Below, piece by piece: positions 16,310-24,053 of a stretch of DNA of 24,284 bases. The DNA comes from a virus. The stretch is taken from positions 1-24,284 of IMG/VR virus record IMGVR_UViG_3300009512_000076; one strand, written 5' to 3'. The notes beneath the pieces are model-generated. The model worked only from the letters and a program-made list of their open reading frames with translations. It was not told where the DNA came from and searched no databases. The stretch's first letter is position 1. Each line of letters starts with the position of its first letter. The position numbers were made by a program, and so were the translations under genes.

Positions 16310-17814
16310 AAGTTTTGCTCCACTATATCAATATTCTTATTTAGTGGTGCTGGAGTACTGGATATTCCTTTGCCCTCGAGTATCTCAAGGAGGTCTGTCG
16401 GAGACAGTGCTGACTGTTCGTATGAATTACTGTACATAGTTTGTTTACTGAAGTTATTTAAAGCATACTCCCTCACGTCAAATCCAGGGTCTACCTGCTC
16501 AGGGTCAATGTCCATGTGACCCAGAACCTGACCTCCAGGAAAATGGACAAAGAAAGTTTGCATTATTTGATAGAAAGAATTATACTGAGACAGAGTCAGT
16601 GAACGGGCAGAAGCAACTTCGTACAGATCGTCAGAACCACTCGATACATTAAGACCTCCGACAAAACAAACACCAATAGAATATGCGTTATGGTTGTTGG
16701 TGGGGCAGTGTCTGCCTGAATAGTTGATAGGCATCCCGCGTTCCACAGAACCATCCCTGCGGATGAGCAGGTGGTAAGTATACGAGTCATCATACATACT
16801 ATGTCCGTTTAGGTATGCATTAGTGTATGTCTCCGTCCAATGCACGACCATCTCACTGACAGGTCTTGTGATGGTCGCCATGTCAGCAGAGAGTTCTTCA
16901 ACAGAAGTAATGTCCTTTGAAAATTCTAAGTTGAACTCATTACCATCTACCACATATGGGTTGGGTCCAGGAAGTGGGTTTTCCTGACTGATGGTGCCTG
17001 CGATGGTGCCTCTTGTTTGTGCCGAGGTATCCTTTAGTTGCCGTATAGATGCAGGAGACCCAGACGCCTGCTTCACATATATGGCAACCAGTTCATCTCT
17101 TCCCTCACCCGAAAGTGTATCCAAGTCGAGGGCAAGTGGTGGTGGTTCTATGTCTGATGTGGGGTCTGGAATCAGCGTATCGCTGAAAAATGGGTTTGTC
17201 AGTGATGCTGCTGGCAGGTTAGGGATATCACGCAATGGTTGAATGAAACCACTTCCCTCCATGAACGTGTATATGACATCTGCGGATACTTTACTCAACT
17301 CTGATACTGATAAAATACCGCTGAATGATGATGAGATAAGCAACCTTGTGCCACCTGTCAACTGCTCTGTTATCGATGCGAGTTGGTCGCTGATGCCGAA
17401 TGCGCCAAGTACCGCATCAAACCCACCTGTGACTGCCAGTAGTTTTTGCTCATACAGGTTCACAAAACCGTCAAGTTGATTTGTTATGATAGCATCAACA
17501 TTGAAGTCGCCTGCATTGATTGAACCGAATACGCTGTTCGACTGTAACACAGCAGACAGGGATTCTTTTGTCAAGGAAGGTGTGAAAGGCAGCATCATAT
17601 CTGCGACAGTGGTATACATTTCCAGAGGAATGTTTCCTGCGATGTCAGGGTCGAGACCCTTCATCACACCTGCCACATAACTGGCGATTCCAGTGCGCAC
17701 TGATTCGGGCATCGTGCCGCCACTCAAAGATGCGATGTTGTCCGCAGTCCCTTTGGCATTCTGTATGCCAGTTGCGACCATATTATTGAGGTTTGATTGA
17801 AATGGTATTGCCAT
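16306..17814 (-). CDS. N-acetylmuramoyl-L-alanine amidase (Amidase_2 family), baseplate-associated
   Basis: This encodes 502 residues from the ATG at 17814, 16 nt after the preceding stop. A TTG-started reading to 17874 would overlap that gene by 44 nt and is less likely. Residues about 310-450 form a type-2 amidase/PGRP domain that cleaves the MurNAc-L-Ala bond of peptidoglycan using zinc. Likely ligands are H325 (MVVHWTET), H433 (LGHMDID) and D442 (VDPGFD). The YHLLIRRDGSVERG strand (347-360) and HNAYSIGVCFVGG (375-387) are family hallmarks. The lysine usually two residues before the DPG aspartate is Gln440 here. Residues 1-220 are a soluble alpha-helical region of unknown role, followed by a Pro-rich linker (PDPTSDIEPPPL). 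No signal peptide is seen. Its place between hub and spike genes suggests virion-borne digestion of the cell wall during entry rather than lysis. Confidence 0.88.
   Translation of the reverse strand: MAIPFQSNLNNMVATGIQNAKGTADNIASLSGGTMPESVRTGIASYVAGVMKGLDPDIAGNIPLEMYTTVADMMLPFTPSLTKESLSAVLQSNSVFGSINAGDFNVDAIITNQLDGFVNLYEQKLLAVTGGFDAVLGAFGISDQLASITEQLTGGTRLLISSSFSGILSVSELSKVSADVIYTFMEGSGFIQPLRDIPNLPAASLTNPFFSDTLIPDPTSDIEPPPLALDLDTLSGEGRDELVAIYVKQASGSPASIRQLKDTSAQTRGTIAGTISQENPLPGPNPYVVDGNEFNLEFSKDITSVEELSADMATITRPVSEMVVHWTETYTNAYLNGHSMYDDSYTYHLLIRRDGSVERGMPINYSGRHCPTNNHNAYSIGVCFVGGLNVSSGSDDLYEVASARSLTLSQYNSFYQIMQTFFVHFPGGQVLGHMDIDPEQVDPGFDVREYALNNFSKQTMYSNSYEQSALSPTDLLEILEGKGISSTPAPLNKNIDIVEQNF
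16318..16321 (-). promoter_or_regulatory. Shine-Dalgarno GGAG supporting the TTG start of the spike gene
   Basis: GGAG lies inside the last codons of the amidase gene, 8 nt before the TTG at 16309. The upstream reading frame of the spike closes at a TGA 18 nt before the TTG and has no ATG or GTG in between. This decides the start as TTG. The TTGA overlap with the amidase stop fits translational coupling. Confidence 0.65.
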
Positions 17815-17830
17815 GATTGTGCCTAATCTA

Positions 17831-19204
17831 TTAAGGTGCGTTTTGGACACCAAAGAATGGTTGGTCGTGGCCAAACCATTGTCGGTGGTATAGACTGCGC
17901 TTTAGCACTCCATTATAGTAATTTGCTCGGGGCGGTGGTCTGCCAAAATATCGTGCAGAAATATTCGACTGCAACCTTCCGTTCCAAGGTTCTTTTGCAA
18001 TGTTTCCCCTCTTGTAATCAACCCGACCAAGTCTTACTTCTCTTCTTCCCGTATATACTTCGCGCTGGCCAGCGACTTTTCCTCGGACGGTATAATCAAC
18101 AAACGTATAAGCGTTCGGGTCATCTATATCTATCGACTGCTTAGTTGCATATGCGATGTTGAGATGGTAAGAACCACCTGCGTCAAGGAGAGGTATCTTA
18201 GGTGTGGTCCGTCCCTCAGCGGATTTATCAAAGATTTCTTTTGACGTTGTATAGTCTAAAAAGAATCCTTCTACCGCAGGTGTCGTAACAACACCATCAA
18301 TTGCTTCCATTCCAGGATCTCGCGAGAACCAGAGGACTGCCTGTGATGTTGTAACCGCTGTTGGTACGATGAACTGCATCGTGGCGAAATAGTCTGTATA
18401 GTTCGGCATTGTTATAGGCATCGAAAGAACCTGATCTGGTCGCACAAAGATAAAGTCTATCTCGTTGGGGATTCCCGCCCAAGTTGGCGTGTCGAAGAAT
18501 GATATCGAGTATCCATTGGCAGGATGAAAGCACATACCAAGCGCGGGAACAGCACTACTTCCAAAACCGCAAGTAGGGTTGGGGAATTTACCATTAACCG
18601 AACCAGGATATGCAGACGGGAGGATTAGTGCATCGTCTATGACAATGGGAGTGTCATTCCATTCTGGAGGGTACTGAAATTGTGGTGTACTCGAATACAC
18701 TGGTGGTGGGTTGGGCACTTCAGGCGTAGGTGCTGGTGCGGGGATTATGCTGCCCGAACCAGAGGTAGCAGTATTTGGAGTGGTCTCGATAGTGAGCATA
18801 AGTTCTGGTACACCGACTTCGTCGTCAAACTTCTCGATGTTGATGAAGTAGTCTGTTGATGTATTCAACTTTGCAATGCGAGTGTCGAAACCAACTTCAC
18901 CGCGCTGATCATATTCTATAACAAAGTATCCAGAACGATTCTGCACCAGAGAATTGCCATATATTGGTGGGTCTCCTGGATTATCTTTAGATATCCATGC
19001 ATTATAACTTGGCGCAATACCAGCACCCAAATGAGCATGAATGATCTCGCCTACATCGCCATCAAAGGGAGTGGTAGAGAACTTCACACTACGAATCTTG
19101 TCTGTCGGTACTGTTATCTTCTCTTGATAATCAACAGCAATACCAAGGGTTGCTGAGTCGAGCGCACCCGCATATAAGACTGTGTCTGGGATAATGAATG
19201 TCAT
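17831..19204 (-). CDS. Unrecognised structural protein with two similar beta domains
   Basis: I do not recognise a family for this 457-residue protein. It has two halves that look like diverged copies of one beta-sandwich-like unit, at residues about 9-127 and 252-354. Similar stretches are YNAWISKDNPGDP versus VLWFSRDPGMEAIDG, SGYFVIEYD versus EGFFLDYTT, and AKLNTSTDYFINIEKF versus LLDAGGSYHLNIAYA. A Pro-rich linker (153-171, PAPAPTPEVPNPPP) separates them. A Cys pair (212 and 225, CGFGSSAVPALGMC) follows the linker. The C-terminal tail is basic and aromatic (RREVRLGRVDYKRG, SLYHRQWFGHDQPFF). No signal peptide or membrane segment is seen. It overlaps the preceding gene by 4 nt (ATGA) and sits between hub, amidase and spike genes, so a virion component near the hub or a carbohydrate-binding accessory is plausible. 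Both ideas are inferred. Confidence 0.75.
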   Translation of the reverse strand: MTFIIPDTVLYAGALDSATLGIAVDYQEKITVPTDKIRSVKFSTTPFDGDVGEIIHAHLGAGIAPSYNAWISKDNPGDPPIYGNSLVQNRSGYFVIEYDQRGEVGFDTRIAKLNTSTDYFINIEKFDDEVGVPELMLTIETTPNTATSGSGSIIPAPAPTPEVPNPPPVYSSTPQFQYPPEWNDTPIVIDDALILPSAYPGSVNGKFPNPTCGFGSSAVPALGMCFHPANGYSISFFDTPTWAGIPNEIDFIFVRPDQVLSMPITMPNYTDYFATMQFIVPTAVTTSQAVLWFSRDPGMEAIDGVVTTPAVEGFFLDYTTSKEIFDKSAEGRTTPKIPLLDAGGSYHLNIAYATKQSIDIDDPNAYTFVDYTVRGKVAGQREVYTGRREVRLGRVDYKRGNIAKEPWNGRLQSNISARYFGRPPPRANYYNGVLKRSLYHRQWFGHDQPFFGVQNAP

Positions 19205-20127
19205 GGTTTTTTATCGTACGTGGGATCTGTAGACAATGGGGAAATATATTCCATGATCTTTTTCTTATCAGATGAAGACACTTGCATACGATTCTTTGGT
19301 CCGTAGTTTCCTCTGCGCTTGGCGACTTGCGGTATGCCAACGCCAGTGCTATTATTAAACGTTTGGTCCAGCATGGTAGAAATGCTTTCGGGTTGTGCAG
19401 AGTTGATGATAATGAGAGGGAAGTTGTGTCTCTCATTGTCTACATCGTAGACTTGCGAGTCATTGAATGTTGCAGTGACACCACTGTATGCTTGGGGACG
19501 AGTTACCGAATATGTACCATTGCCGTTATGCGTGCGGGGTTCAATTCCACCCACTGATCGCATTATGTTATGATACCCGATCTTGCCTCCATCCTGAGCA
19601 AACGTTCTCCTTTCTATCCATCCCCACAAGAACCCTGGTGATGGGGGCGGATCTTCAGCGTCGTACTCTTCGCCTTCTGCCAGTTTCGGAAGTTCGATAA
19701 TTAGTTCCCGCAGCACCCGAGCATAATATGGTCCAGGATATACATTCGGACGTTCGTCATATATCTGATCTTCACCATTTTCGTCGCAGTTACGGAAACA
19801 ACTGTTTGCTATGGTAGTCTCTCTTGTCGGTAGTTGCATCTCACCGTTGATGAATAATATCCCAGTACCATATGAAATATGATCGATCTCTGAAACTTCT
19901 TCTGTGACTGCAATCCAACCGTCTTGTCGACCTTGTTTGCTCGATGAACCATTGAGTCTTCCAAACCGTTCGAAGTCTCTGTTCGAGTATCTACCGATAG
20001 TTGACATGTTGGCAAGGAACCATGAGCGTATTGCGCCTGCTGCGTTGGCGGTCAGATCCTTTACATCAAGTTGGTTGTATAGGTTTGATACAAAAGTATT
20101 GACCTCATCAAGTTTAACTTTAAGCAT
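19201..20127 (-). CDS. Unrecognised protein in the baseplate hub cluster
   Basis: This 308-residue protein belongs to no family I can name. The N-terminus looks helical (DEVNTFVSNLYNQLDVKDLT, then AAGAIRSWFLANM). The centre has aromatic beta-like segments (DGWIAVTEEVSEIDHISYGTG, GILFINGEMQLP), two close Cys (SCFRNCDENGED) and an acidic Pro-rich stretch (EGEEYDAEDPPPSPGFLWGW). The C-terminus is basic (KRRGNYGPKNR, SSDKKK). No signal or membrane segment is seen. Its start overlaps the gp5-like stop by one base, and its stop overlaps the next start by 4 nt, so it should be made in step with the hub proteins. A hub-spike connector or an assembly factor would fit the position, but no sequence motif supports either. 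Confidence 0.72.
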   Translation of the reverse strand: MLKVKLDEVNTFVSNLYNQLDVKDLTANAAGAIRSWFLANMSTIGRYSNRDFERFGRLNGSSSKQGRQDGWIAVTEEVSEIDHISYGTGILFINGEMQLPTRETTIANSCFRNCDENGEDQIYDERPNVYPGPYYARVLRELIIELPKLAEGEEYDAEDPPPSPGFLWGWIERRTFAQDGGKIGYHNIMRSVGGIEPRTHNGNGTYSVTRPQAYSGVTATFNDSQVYDVDNERHNFPLIIINSAQPESISTMLDQTFNNSTGVGIPQVAKRRGNYGPKNRMQVSSSDKKKIMEYISPLSTDPTYDKKP

Positions 20128-20999
20128 TATCTTCCTCCGACCGTATCGTGGTATTGGTGCGCCAAAGCAATGGCGTCTGCTATGTTGACGGGTGTTAATG
20201 GGTGTAGATAGTATTTAGCGAGATTAAAAACATGCGACCCCATATCCCGAGTTCGTATCATTTTAGAATATGCTATTGACCGACTCGTCTTCAATTCATG
20301 CAAAACATACATCAACTGCCCTTGGTAGTCGGTAGTTTGACGAGAAGGAGAAAGTCTTTGTATGTATGAAACAAAGCGAGCATAACGAGATGAGTCGGTG
20401 GGATAACCAACAATACCAAAACCGTTGCTCTCGTTGTATTGGTTTAGTTCAGTGGCAGCATACAGCACAGCAGTAATGGAACATGCCTCGTATGATGTCA
20501 TTCCGTTATCTATAAAGAATCGTATGACACCACCAGGATCTGAACCTAATGGTGCACCTACAGTTCCTGGGTTGTCGATATAGAACACTGGGTCTTGCAT
20601 CTGCGAGTTAGACTGCACGAAGTCGTACGCGAATGAATTAGTTGATGGATCTTGTCTTTGTGCTGCTTGTACACTTGTCGGATATTCTATCCTCGGCAAA
20701 GAACCAAGTACCATAGGCAACTGGGAGTGTGTTCCATCGAGGAACATGCCAAAGACAAGAGTTGATGGTAATATCTGGCAGTGTGTACCAAACCCAGAAC
20801 CACCAAACGTATCACTCGGTGTCATGACCTGCGCCCATGGTAGATCTTTTTGCGGGATGTCGTTCGTGTCGCCTGAGTGTATGCCGTGGATACGAACTTG
20901 CACTCGACCTTCCAGACCATATGGTGGAGAATTGTCTATTACAGTCGCGACAAACCAACGGAAGTCGTCACCGTAATATTCTTTGTTCAAGATACTCAT
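20127..20999 (-). CDS. gp5: gp5-like baseplate hub protein: OB fold plus tail lysozyme domain
   Basis: This encodes 290 residues. Residues 8-102 match the N-terminal OB fold of T4 gp5: YYGDDFRWFVATVIDN (T4 NNLNWFVGVVEDR), GRVQVRIHGIHSGD (T4 GRVRVRVVGLHPP), KDLPWAQVMTP (T4 EKLPWMSVIQP), and VFGMFLDGTH then PMVLGSLP. Residues about 155-275 resemble the phage tail lysozyme domain of other T4-like phages, not T4's own lysozyme. They comprise RFFIDNGMTSYEACSI (160-175), AATELNQYN with E184 as likely catalytic Glu, GFGIVGYPTDSSRYARF (193-209), and QLMYVLHELKTS (228-239). The protein ends there without the beta-helix that completes T4 gp5; that part is the gene at 13865-16309. The OB fold should cap the gp27 trimer, and the lysozyme should cut glycan strands during entry. 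It overlaps the gp27-like stop by 4 nt. Confidence 0.85.
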   Translation of the reverse strand: MSILNKEYYGDDFRWFVATVIDNSPPYGLEGRVQVRIHGIHSGDTNDIPQKDLPWAQVMTPSDTFGGSGFGTHCQILPSTLVFGMFLDGTHSQLPMVLGSLPRIEYPTSVQAAQRQDPSTNSFAYDFVQSNSQMQDPVFYIDNPGTVGAPLGSDPGGVIRFFIDNGMTSYEACSITAVLYAATELNQYNESNGFGIVGYPTDSSRYARFVSYIQRLSPSRQTTDYQGQLMYVLHELKTSRSIAYSKMIRTRDMGSHVFNLAKYYLHPLTPVNIADAIALAHQYHDTVGGR

Positions 21000-22375
21000 A
21001 CTAAACGTGGACCCCTTGATGCGAATTTAGAAATAGTCACGACAATTTCGTGTGTGGTGCCTTTGAATATATTTCTACATCTATGTATCAGATATTTTCC
21101 TGACAGTTCTTCATTAAAAGCATCAGGAGATTCTTCGTCTGTATTAGAATTCAAGAAGTCGATCATAACTGTATCGCCTACAGAGACACCAGAGTTGCCG
21201 TCGCGCAGTGCCTGCATGAAAGCAATTCCTGGGATTACTATGTCAAACATATTCTTGTTGAGCATACTTTTGACAGCGGGACCACGAAGTTTGTTTACAT
21301 CGTCAGACGCATCAAACGTGTCGTGATAACTATTCACTGAACCATATGTACCATAGGATGTTATCGTGCAGTATTCACGAGAGTTCAATTCATGCATGGA
21401 CTTTTCTGTACCACCAATATTTAACTTATGTTCTTCGTCATAGATGTTTTGGTTTGCGCCAAACGGAACCACTCGCATTTTCTCTAATCTCGAAAGGTGT
21501 TCTTTGATAGAGTAATGTTTCCTATCTATGTCACTGGTGTATGTGTCGACAGTTTTTATAGATGAACCGATAGAACCTTCGTACACCATCTTCAGCGTGT
21601 CTTGTATATTCTCAACCTTGATGCCCTTGACTGTGACTCCCTGTTCCGACAGGTTGCTCCCACCGACATCTGCTGCTGATGCTGCGGAGTAGATGAGAGG
21701 AACATCTTCATTGTAGGTTGGCGCGTTCATCATTTGCTCAAGGTTGCCGAAACGAACAGTGTCTCTGCCATCTACTTGGTCGTAGATAGTTTGCCAAGTA
21801 TAGAACGGGGAACCAATCAAAGTTGTGGCGCGATCGAGCAACCACTCAACTGTCTCAAGAGGAGTGAGGTATGGGATAAGAACCTTCACTGGACCTTGTA
21901 GGGATGACCACCCACCTGTGTACGATATATCAACGTCAACATCAAGATGGTTCTTCAACACTGCCTGAGCAGTCAGTTCGAGTTTTCCTGTATACGATCG
22001 AGATATCCTTATATTGGCATCGCGATATGCGTGAGGAGAGATAAGGTTGATGTGATATATTTCTGTTCGGTCAGTCACCTTGTTCGTCAGTATAATTGAA
22101 ACGAGATTGAGTACGATAGTGAAACTCAAATTACCAACAGACTCATCAGCAGACTCAATAGTGAACCGAATCTGTTCTGTGCCGAGAGGTTTTATCTCAT
22201 CAAAGACTCCAATGTCATCCATGCAAACGAGTTGCGCGGTCACATAAGGTCGCTCGATGTCTTCAAAGAAGGACAACTCACCGATGTAGTTGGTGATATT
22301 ATATTCTTTATCGAGTCTGTCAGCAAATATCACTGCTTCGGTGATCTTATACTCTTGTGCTCGCTGCAACGCCAT
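20996..22375 (-). CDS. gp27: Baseplate hub protein gp27-like
   Basis: At 459 residues this is longer than T4 gp27 (391 aa). The similarity is weak but ordered. TPLETVEWLLDRATTLIGSPFYTWQ (about residues 171-195) parallels the T4 helix ending in FVFVWQ. RFGNLEQMMNAPTYNED (208-224) parallels DYDMMINQEPYP. The C-terminal VSVGDTVMIDF then SGKYLIHRCRNIFKGTTHEIVVTISK parallels T4 [32 protein letters not shown]. The N-terminus (VIFADRLDKEYNITNYIGELSFFEDI) is the usual beta start of hub proteins that mimic the tube. Trimers of this protein form the cup that joins the tail tube to gp5. The direct neighbour is the OB-fold gp5-like gene, its expected partner, with a 4-nt overlap. It could be called simply hub protein if the gp27 relation is not confirmed. 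Confidence 0.78.
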   Translation of the reverse strand: MALQRAQEYKITEAVIFADRLDKEYNITNYIGELSFFEDIERPYVTAQLVCMDDIGVFDEIKPLGTEQIRFTIESADESVGNLSFTIVLNLVSIILTNKVTDRTEIYHINLISPHAYRDANIRISRSYTGKLELTAQAVLKNHLDVDVDISYTGGWSSLQGPVKVLIPYLTPLETVEWLLDRATTLIGSPFYTWQTIYDQVDGRDTVRFGNLEQMMNAPTYNEDVPLIYSAASAADVGGSNLSEQGVTVKGIKVENIQDTLKMVYEGSIGSSIKTVDTYTSDIDRKHYSIKEHLSRLEKMRVVPFGANQNIYDEEHKLNIGGTEKSMHELNSREYCTITSYGTYGSVNSYHDTFDASDDVNKLRGPAVKSMLNKNMFDIVIPGIAFMQALRDGNSGVSVGDTVMIDFLNSNTDEESPDAFNEELSGKYLIHRCRNIFKGTTHEIVVTISKFASRGPRLV

Positions 22376-23244
22376 TACAATCTCTGCTTCAATAGCATGT
22401 TGAATTCAGAGATAACAGTGAGTACTGTTTCGGGACGAAGAATCGAGATGGTACGTTTTTCGTCATTGAGATCTTGGAGTCTCTGGAGGTATGATATAGA
22501 CTGCATGGTGCTCACTGAAGTCCAGTCGAACGCATACGGTGCTGTTGCAGAGAATGATGGAAACACCCAATCTTTATTGGAATCTTCATAGTGGTGTATT
22601 GCATCATGACCAGCGTATGATTTCTCTATTGAAGTTGTCTCGATAACCTGTGGTTCGAACGTGGGGTTTGCTGTTAATTGATCAGCGATATATGTTGAGG
22701 CATCAGCAGCAGAGATAACATGCAATGCGTCTCCCCGTCCGAGTGGAGCGTAACCAGTACAATCCAACCATAAAGTTGCGAGGTTATCATCTATTCGAAT
22801 TATCTGAGCAGCAAGTTTTGTTTCTGGGGCATACACCCAAGACCCCACTAGAAAATTGTCCGAGGAGCAAAGCGGTGCCTCAGAGACACCCCCAAACTGT
22901 TGTATTATACTAATACCGTTGGTGCTCAACGCCATGTTCGGGTAATACTCTATTGAGCGTTCATAAACTTCCCAGTCAGCAAGTGGCCAACCGTTCGTTC
23001 TTAGATGTTCGTTGTTGAGGAACAATGTCCAATAGTAGTCGGTTGTACCATAAACCTCGTACGAGAGTTGGTCTGGTCGCTGGTTGCTCTTGATATAATA
23101 CGACTGATAATATATGTGCTCCTCGCGGAGTTGGTCGAATGTATCAATGAACACCGATAAGTTTTGGAAAGAAACAGGTGCTTCATTATCTCCAAAATTA
23201 TAATCGACGGTGGGAAACTTTTCAAAAAACTTAGTACCTGACAT
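22375..23244 (-). CDS. gp53: Baseplate wedge protein gp53
   Basis: This encodes 289 residues against 196 in T4. The core at residues 47-101 matches T4 gp53 closely in order: YYIKSNQRPDQLSYEVYGTTDYYW (T4 YYIKGSPRPEELANAIYGNPQLYW), then LFLNNEHLRTNGWPLADWEVYERSIEYYPN. gp53 is the last wedge protein. It binds gp6 and gp25 and lets six wedges close around the hub. The middle (residues about 105-200) holds extra sequence not in T4. The C-terminus (SYLQRLQDLNDEKRTISILRPE then FNMLLKQRL) is the helix typical of cyanophage-type gp53. One-base TAATG overlaps join it to both neighbours. Confidence 0.92.
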   Translation of the reverse strand: MSGTKFFEKFPTVDYNFGDNEAPVSFQNLSVFIDTFDQLREEHIYYQSYYIKSNQRPDQLSYEVYGTTDYYWTLFLNNEHLRTNGWPLADWEVYERSIEYYPNMALSTNGISIIQQFGGVSEAPLCSSDNFLVGSWVYAPETKLAAQIIRIDDNLATLWLDCTGYAPLGRGDALHVISAADASTYIADQLTANPTFEPQVIETTSIEKSYAGHDAIHHYEDSNKDWVFPSFSATAPYAFDWTSVSTMQSISYLQRLQDLNDEKRTISILRPETVLTVISEFNMLLKQRL

Positions 23245-24008
23245 TAGAATCCGAATCCTATATCTTTTCTGCTTAGTGGTTTAGACTCCATAAAGGTCAT
23301 GGCGATGTCTATCTCTGCGAAATATGGTTTGCCGTTCTTTCCGCGCAGGAATGTTTGATTCGCTGAGTTGTAACTTGTCGTGAACGAATCCAGATATGCG
23401 GGTGCTATCTTTTGTGCTGGGAGTTCTTTGTTGCCATAGAATTGCTGTATAAAGAACCTGTCTGGAAAGTTATAACCAGCACTGGCGTTGATGCCGAGAC
23501 CCTGTGCTTGTATCATAGAAGGATACAACTCAGTCCTGAAAACTTTGATTATCCGTCCAATCATTTCTGCTTCTGCTTCAGACACAGGTTGTAATTTGAA
23601 TTGGAAAGAGAATGAGCGCAGATTGACCTGCTTAAATAATGCGCGAGTGTTTGGGTTTGGTGCCACCTTGTTTCTTGCCCTTGATACCTCTGCTGCTCCT
23701 GGAGAGAAAGTCTTCGTGATACTGTTGACAAGCAGTCCCTGAATACCTTTGTCGGCAAGTTGCTCGGAAGGTATACTGAAATCAGGGGCACCATTTCCGT
23801 CAGCAATAGCACCACCTACTGCACCGAGTTCAGCGTTCTCATATTCTACCTTGTCGGCATACTGGACGCCTTGAGGGAGGAACAAGTGTATTGTGTTACC
23901 TTTAAACTTCGCATTGTCAGTATCACTACGCTCAAGTGAGTCAACCAATGAGAATCGGATTTCTCCTTTATACGACTCAGCGTCGAGGGGGAACCTTAAT
24001 TCTGCCAT
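23244..24008 (-). CDS. gp48: Baseplate tail tube cap/initiator, gp48/gp54-like
   Basis: This encodes 254 residues. The family signature of the related T4 proteins gp48 and gp54 is at residues 117-163: NPNTRALFKQVNLRSFSFQF, then SEAEAEMIGRIIKVFRTELYPSM. These proteins sit on top of the hub and start tail tube and sheath polymerisation. It is shorter than T4 gp48 (364 aa) and gp54 (320 aa). Only one such gene is in the window, so whether it is gp48 or gp54 cannot be settled, although its place before gp53 suits gp48 as annotated in cyanophage-like genomes. The N-terminus (MAELRFPLDAESYKGEIRFS then HLFLPQGVQYAD) is also typical. The ATG at 24008 has AGAAGAAG upstream and lies 33 nt below a late promoter. 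Confidence 0.88.
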   Translation of the reverse strand: MAELRFPLDAESYKGEIRFSLVDSLERSDTDNAKFKGNTIHLFLPQGVQYADKVEYENAELGAVGGAIADGNGAPDFSIPSEQLADKGIQGLLVNSITKTFSPGAAEVSRARNKVAPNPNTRALFKQVNLRSFSFQFKLQPVSEAEAEMIGRIIKVFRTELYPSMIQAQGLGINASAGYNFPDRFFIQQFYGNKELPAQKIAPAYLDSFTTSYNSANQTFLRGKNGKPYFAEIDIAMTFMESKPLSRKDIGFGF

Positions 24009-24041
24009 CTTCTTCTGCCTAAATAGGTTTATCTTTCAATC

Positions 24042-24049
24042 TATTTATA
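24042..24049 (-). promoter_or_regulatory. T4-type late promoter (TATAAATA) for gp48 and the hub operon
   Basis: The octamer is in the 45-nt divergent gap, oriented towards gp48, in the context GGTGTATAAATAGATTG. It should drive the whole overlapping series from gp48 to the spike gene. It lies only 4 nt from the gp4 start codon on the other strand, so no room remains for a separate gp4 promoter between them. Confidence 0.85.
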
Positions 24050-24053
24050 CACC

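Noticed and set aside
16032-16439. Plus-strand open frame of 135 codons crossing the spike-amidase junction
   Set aside because: It is antisense to two well-supported overlapping genes and shows no domain.
17815-17874. Longer amidase start at a TTG (17874)
   Set aside because: It would overlap the preceding gene by 44 nt, unlike the other junctions, while an ATG at 17814 lies 16 nt after that gene's stop.
20877-21326. Plus-strand open frame of 149 codons across the gp5-like/gp27-like junction
   Set aside because: It is antisense to conserved hub genes, with no ribosome site and shadow-like composition.
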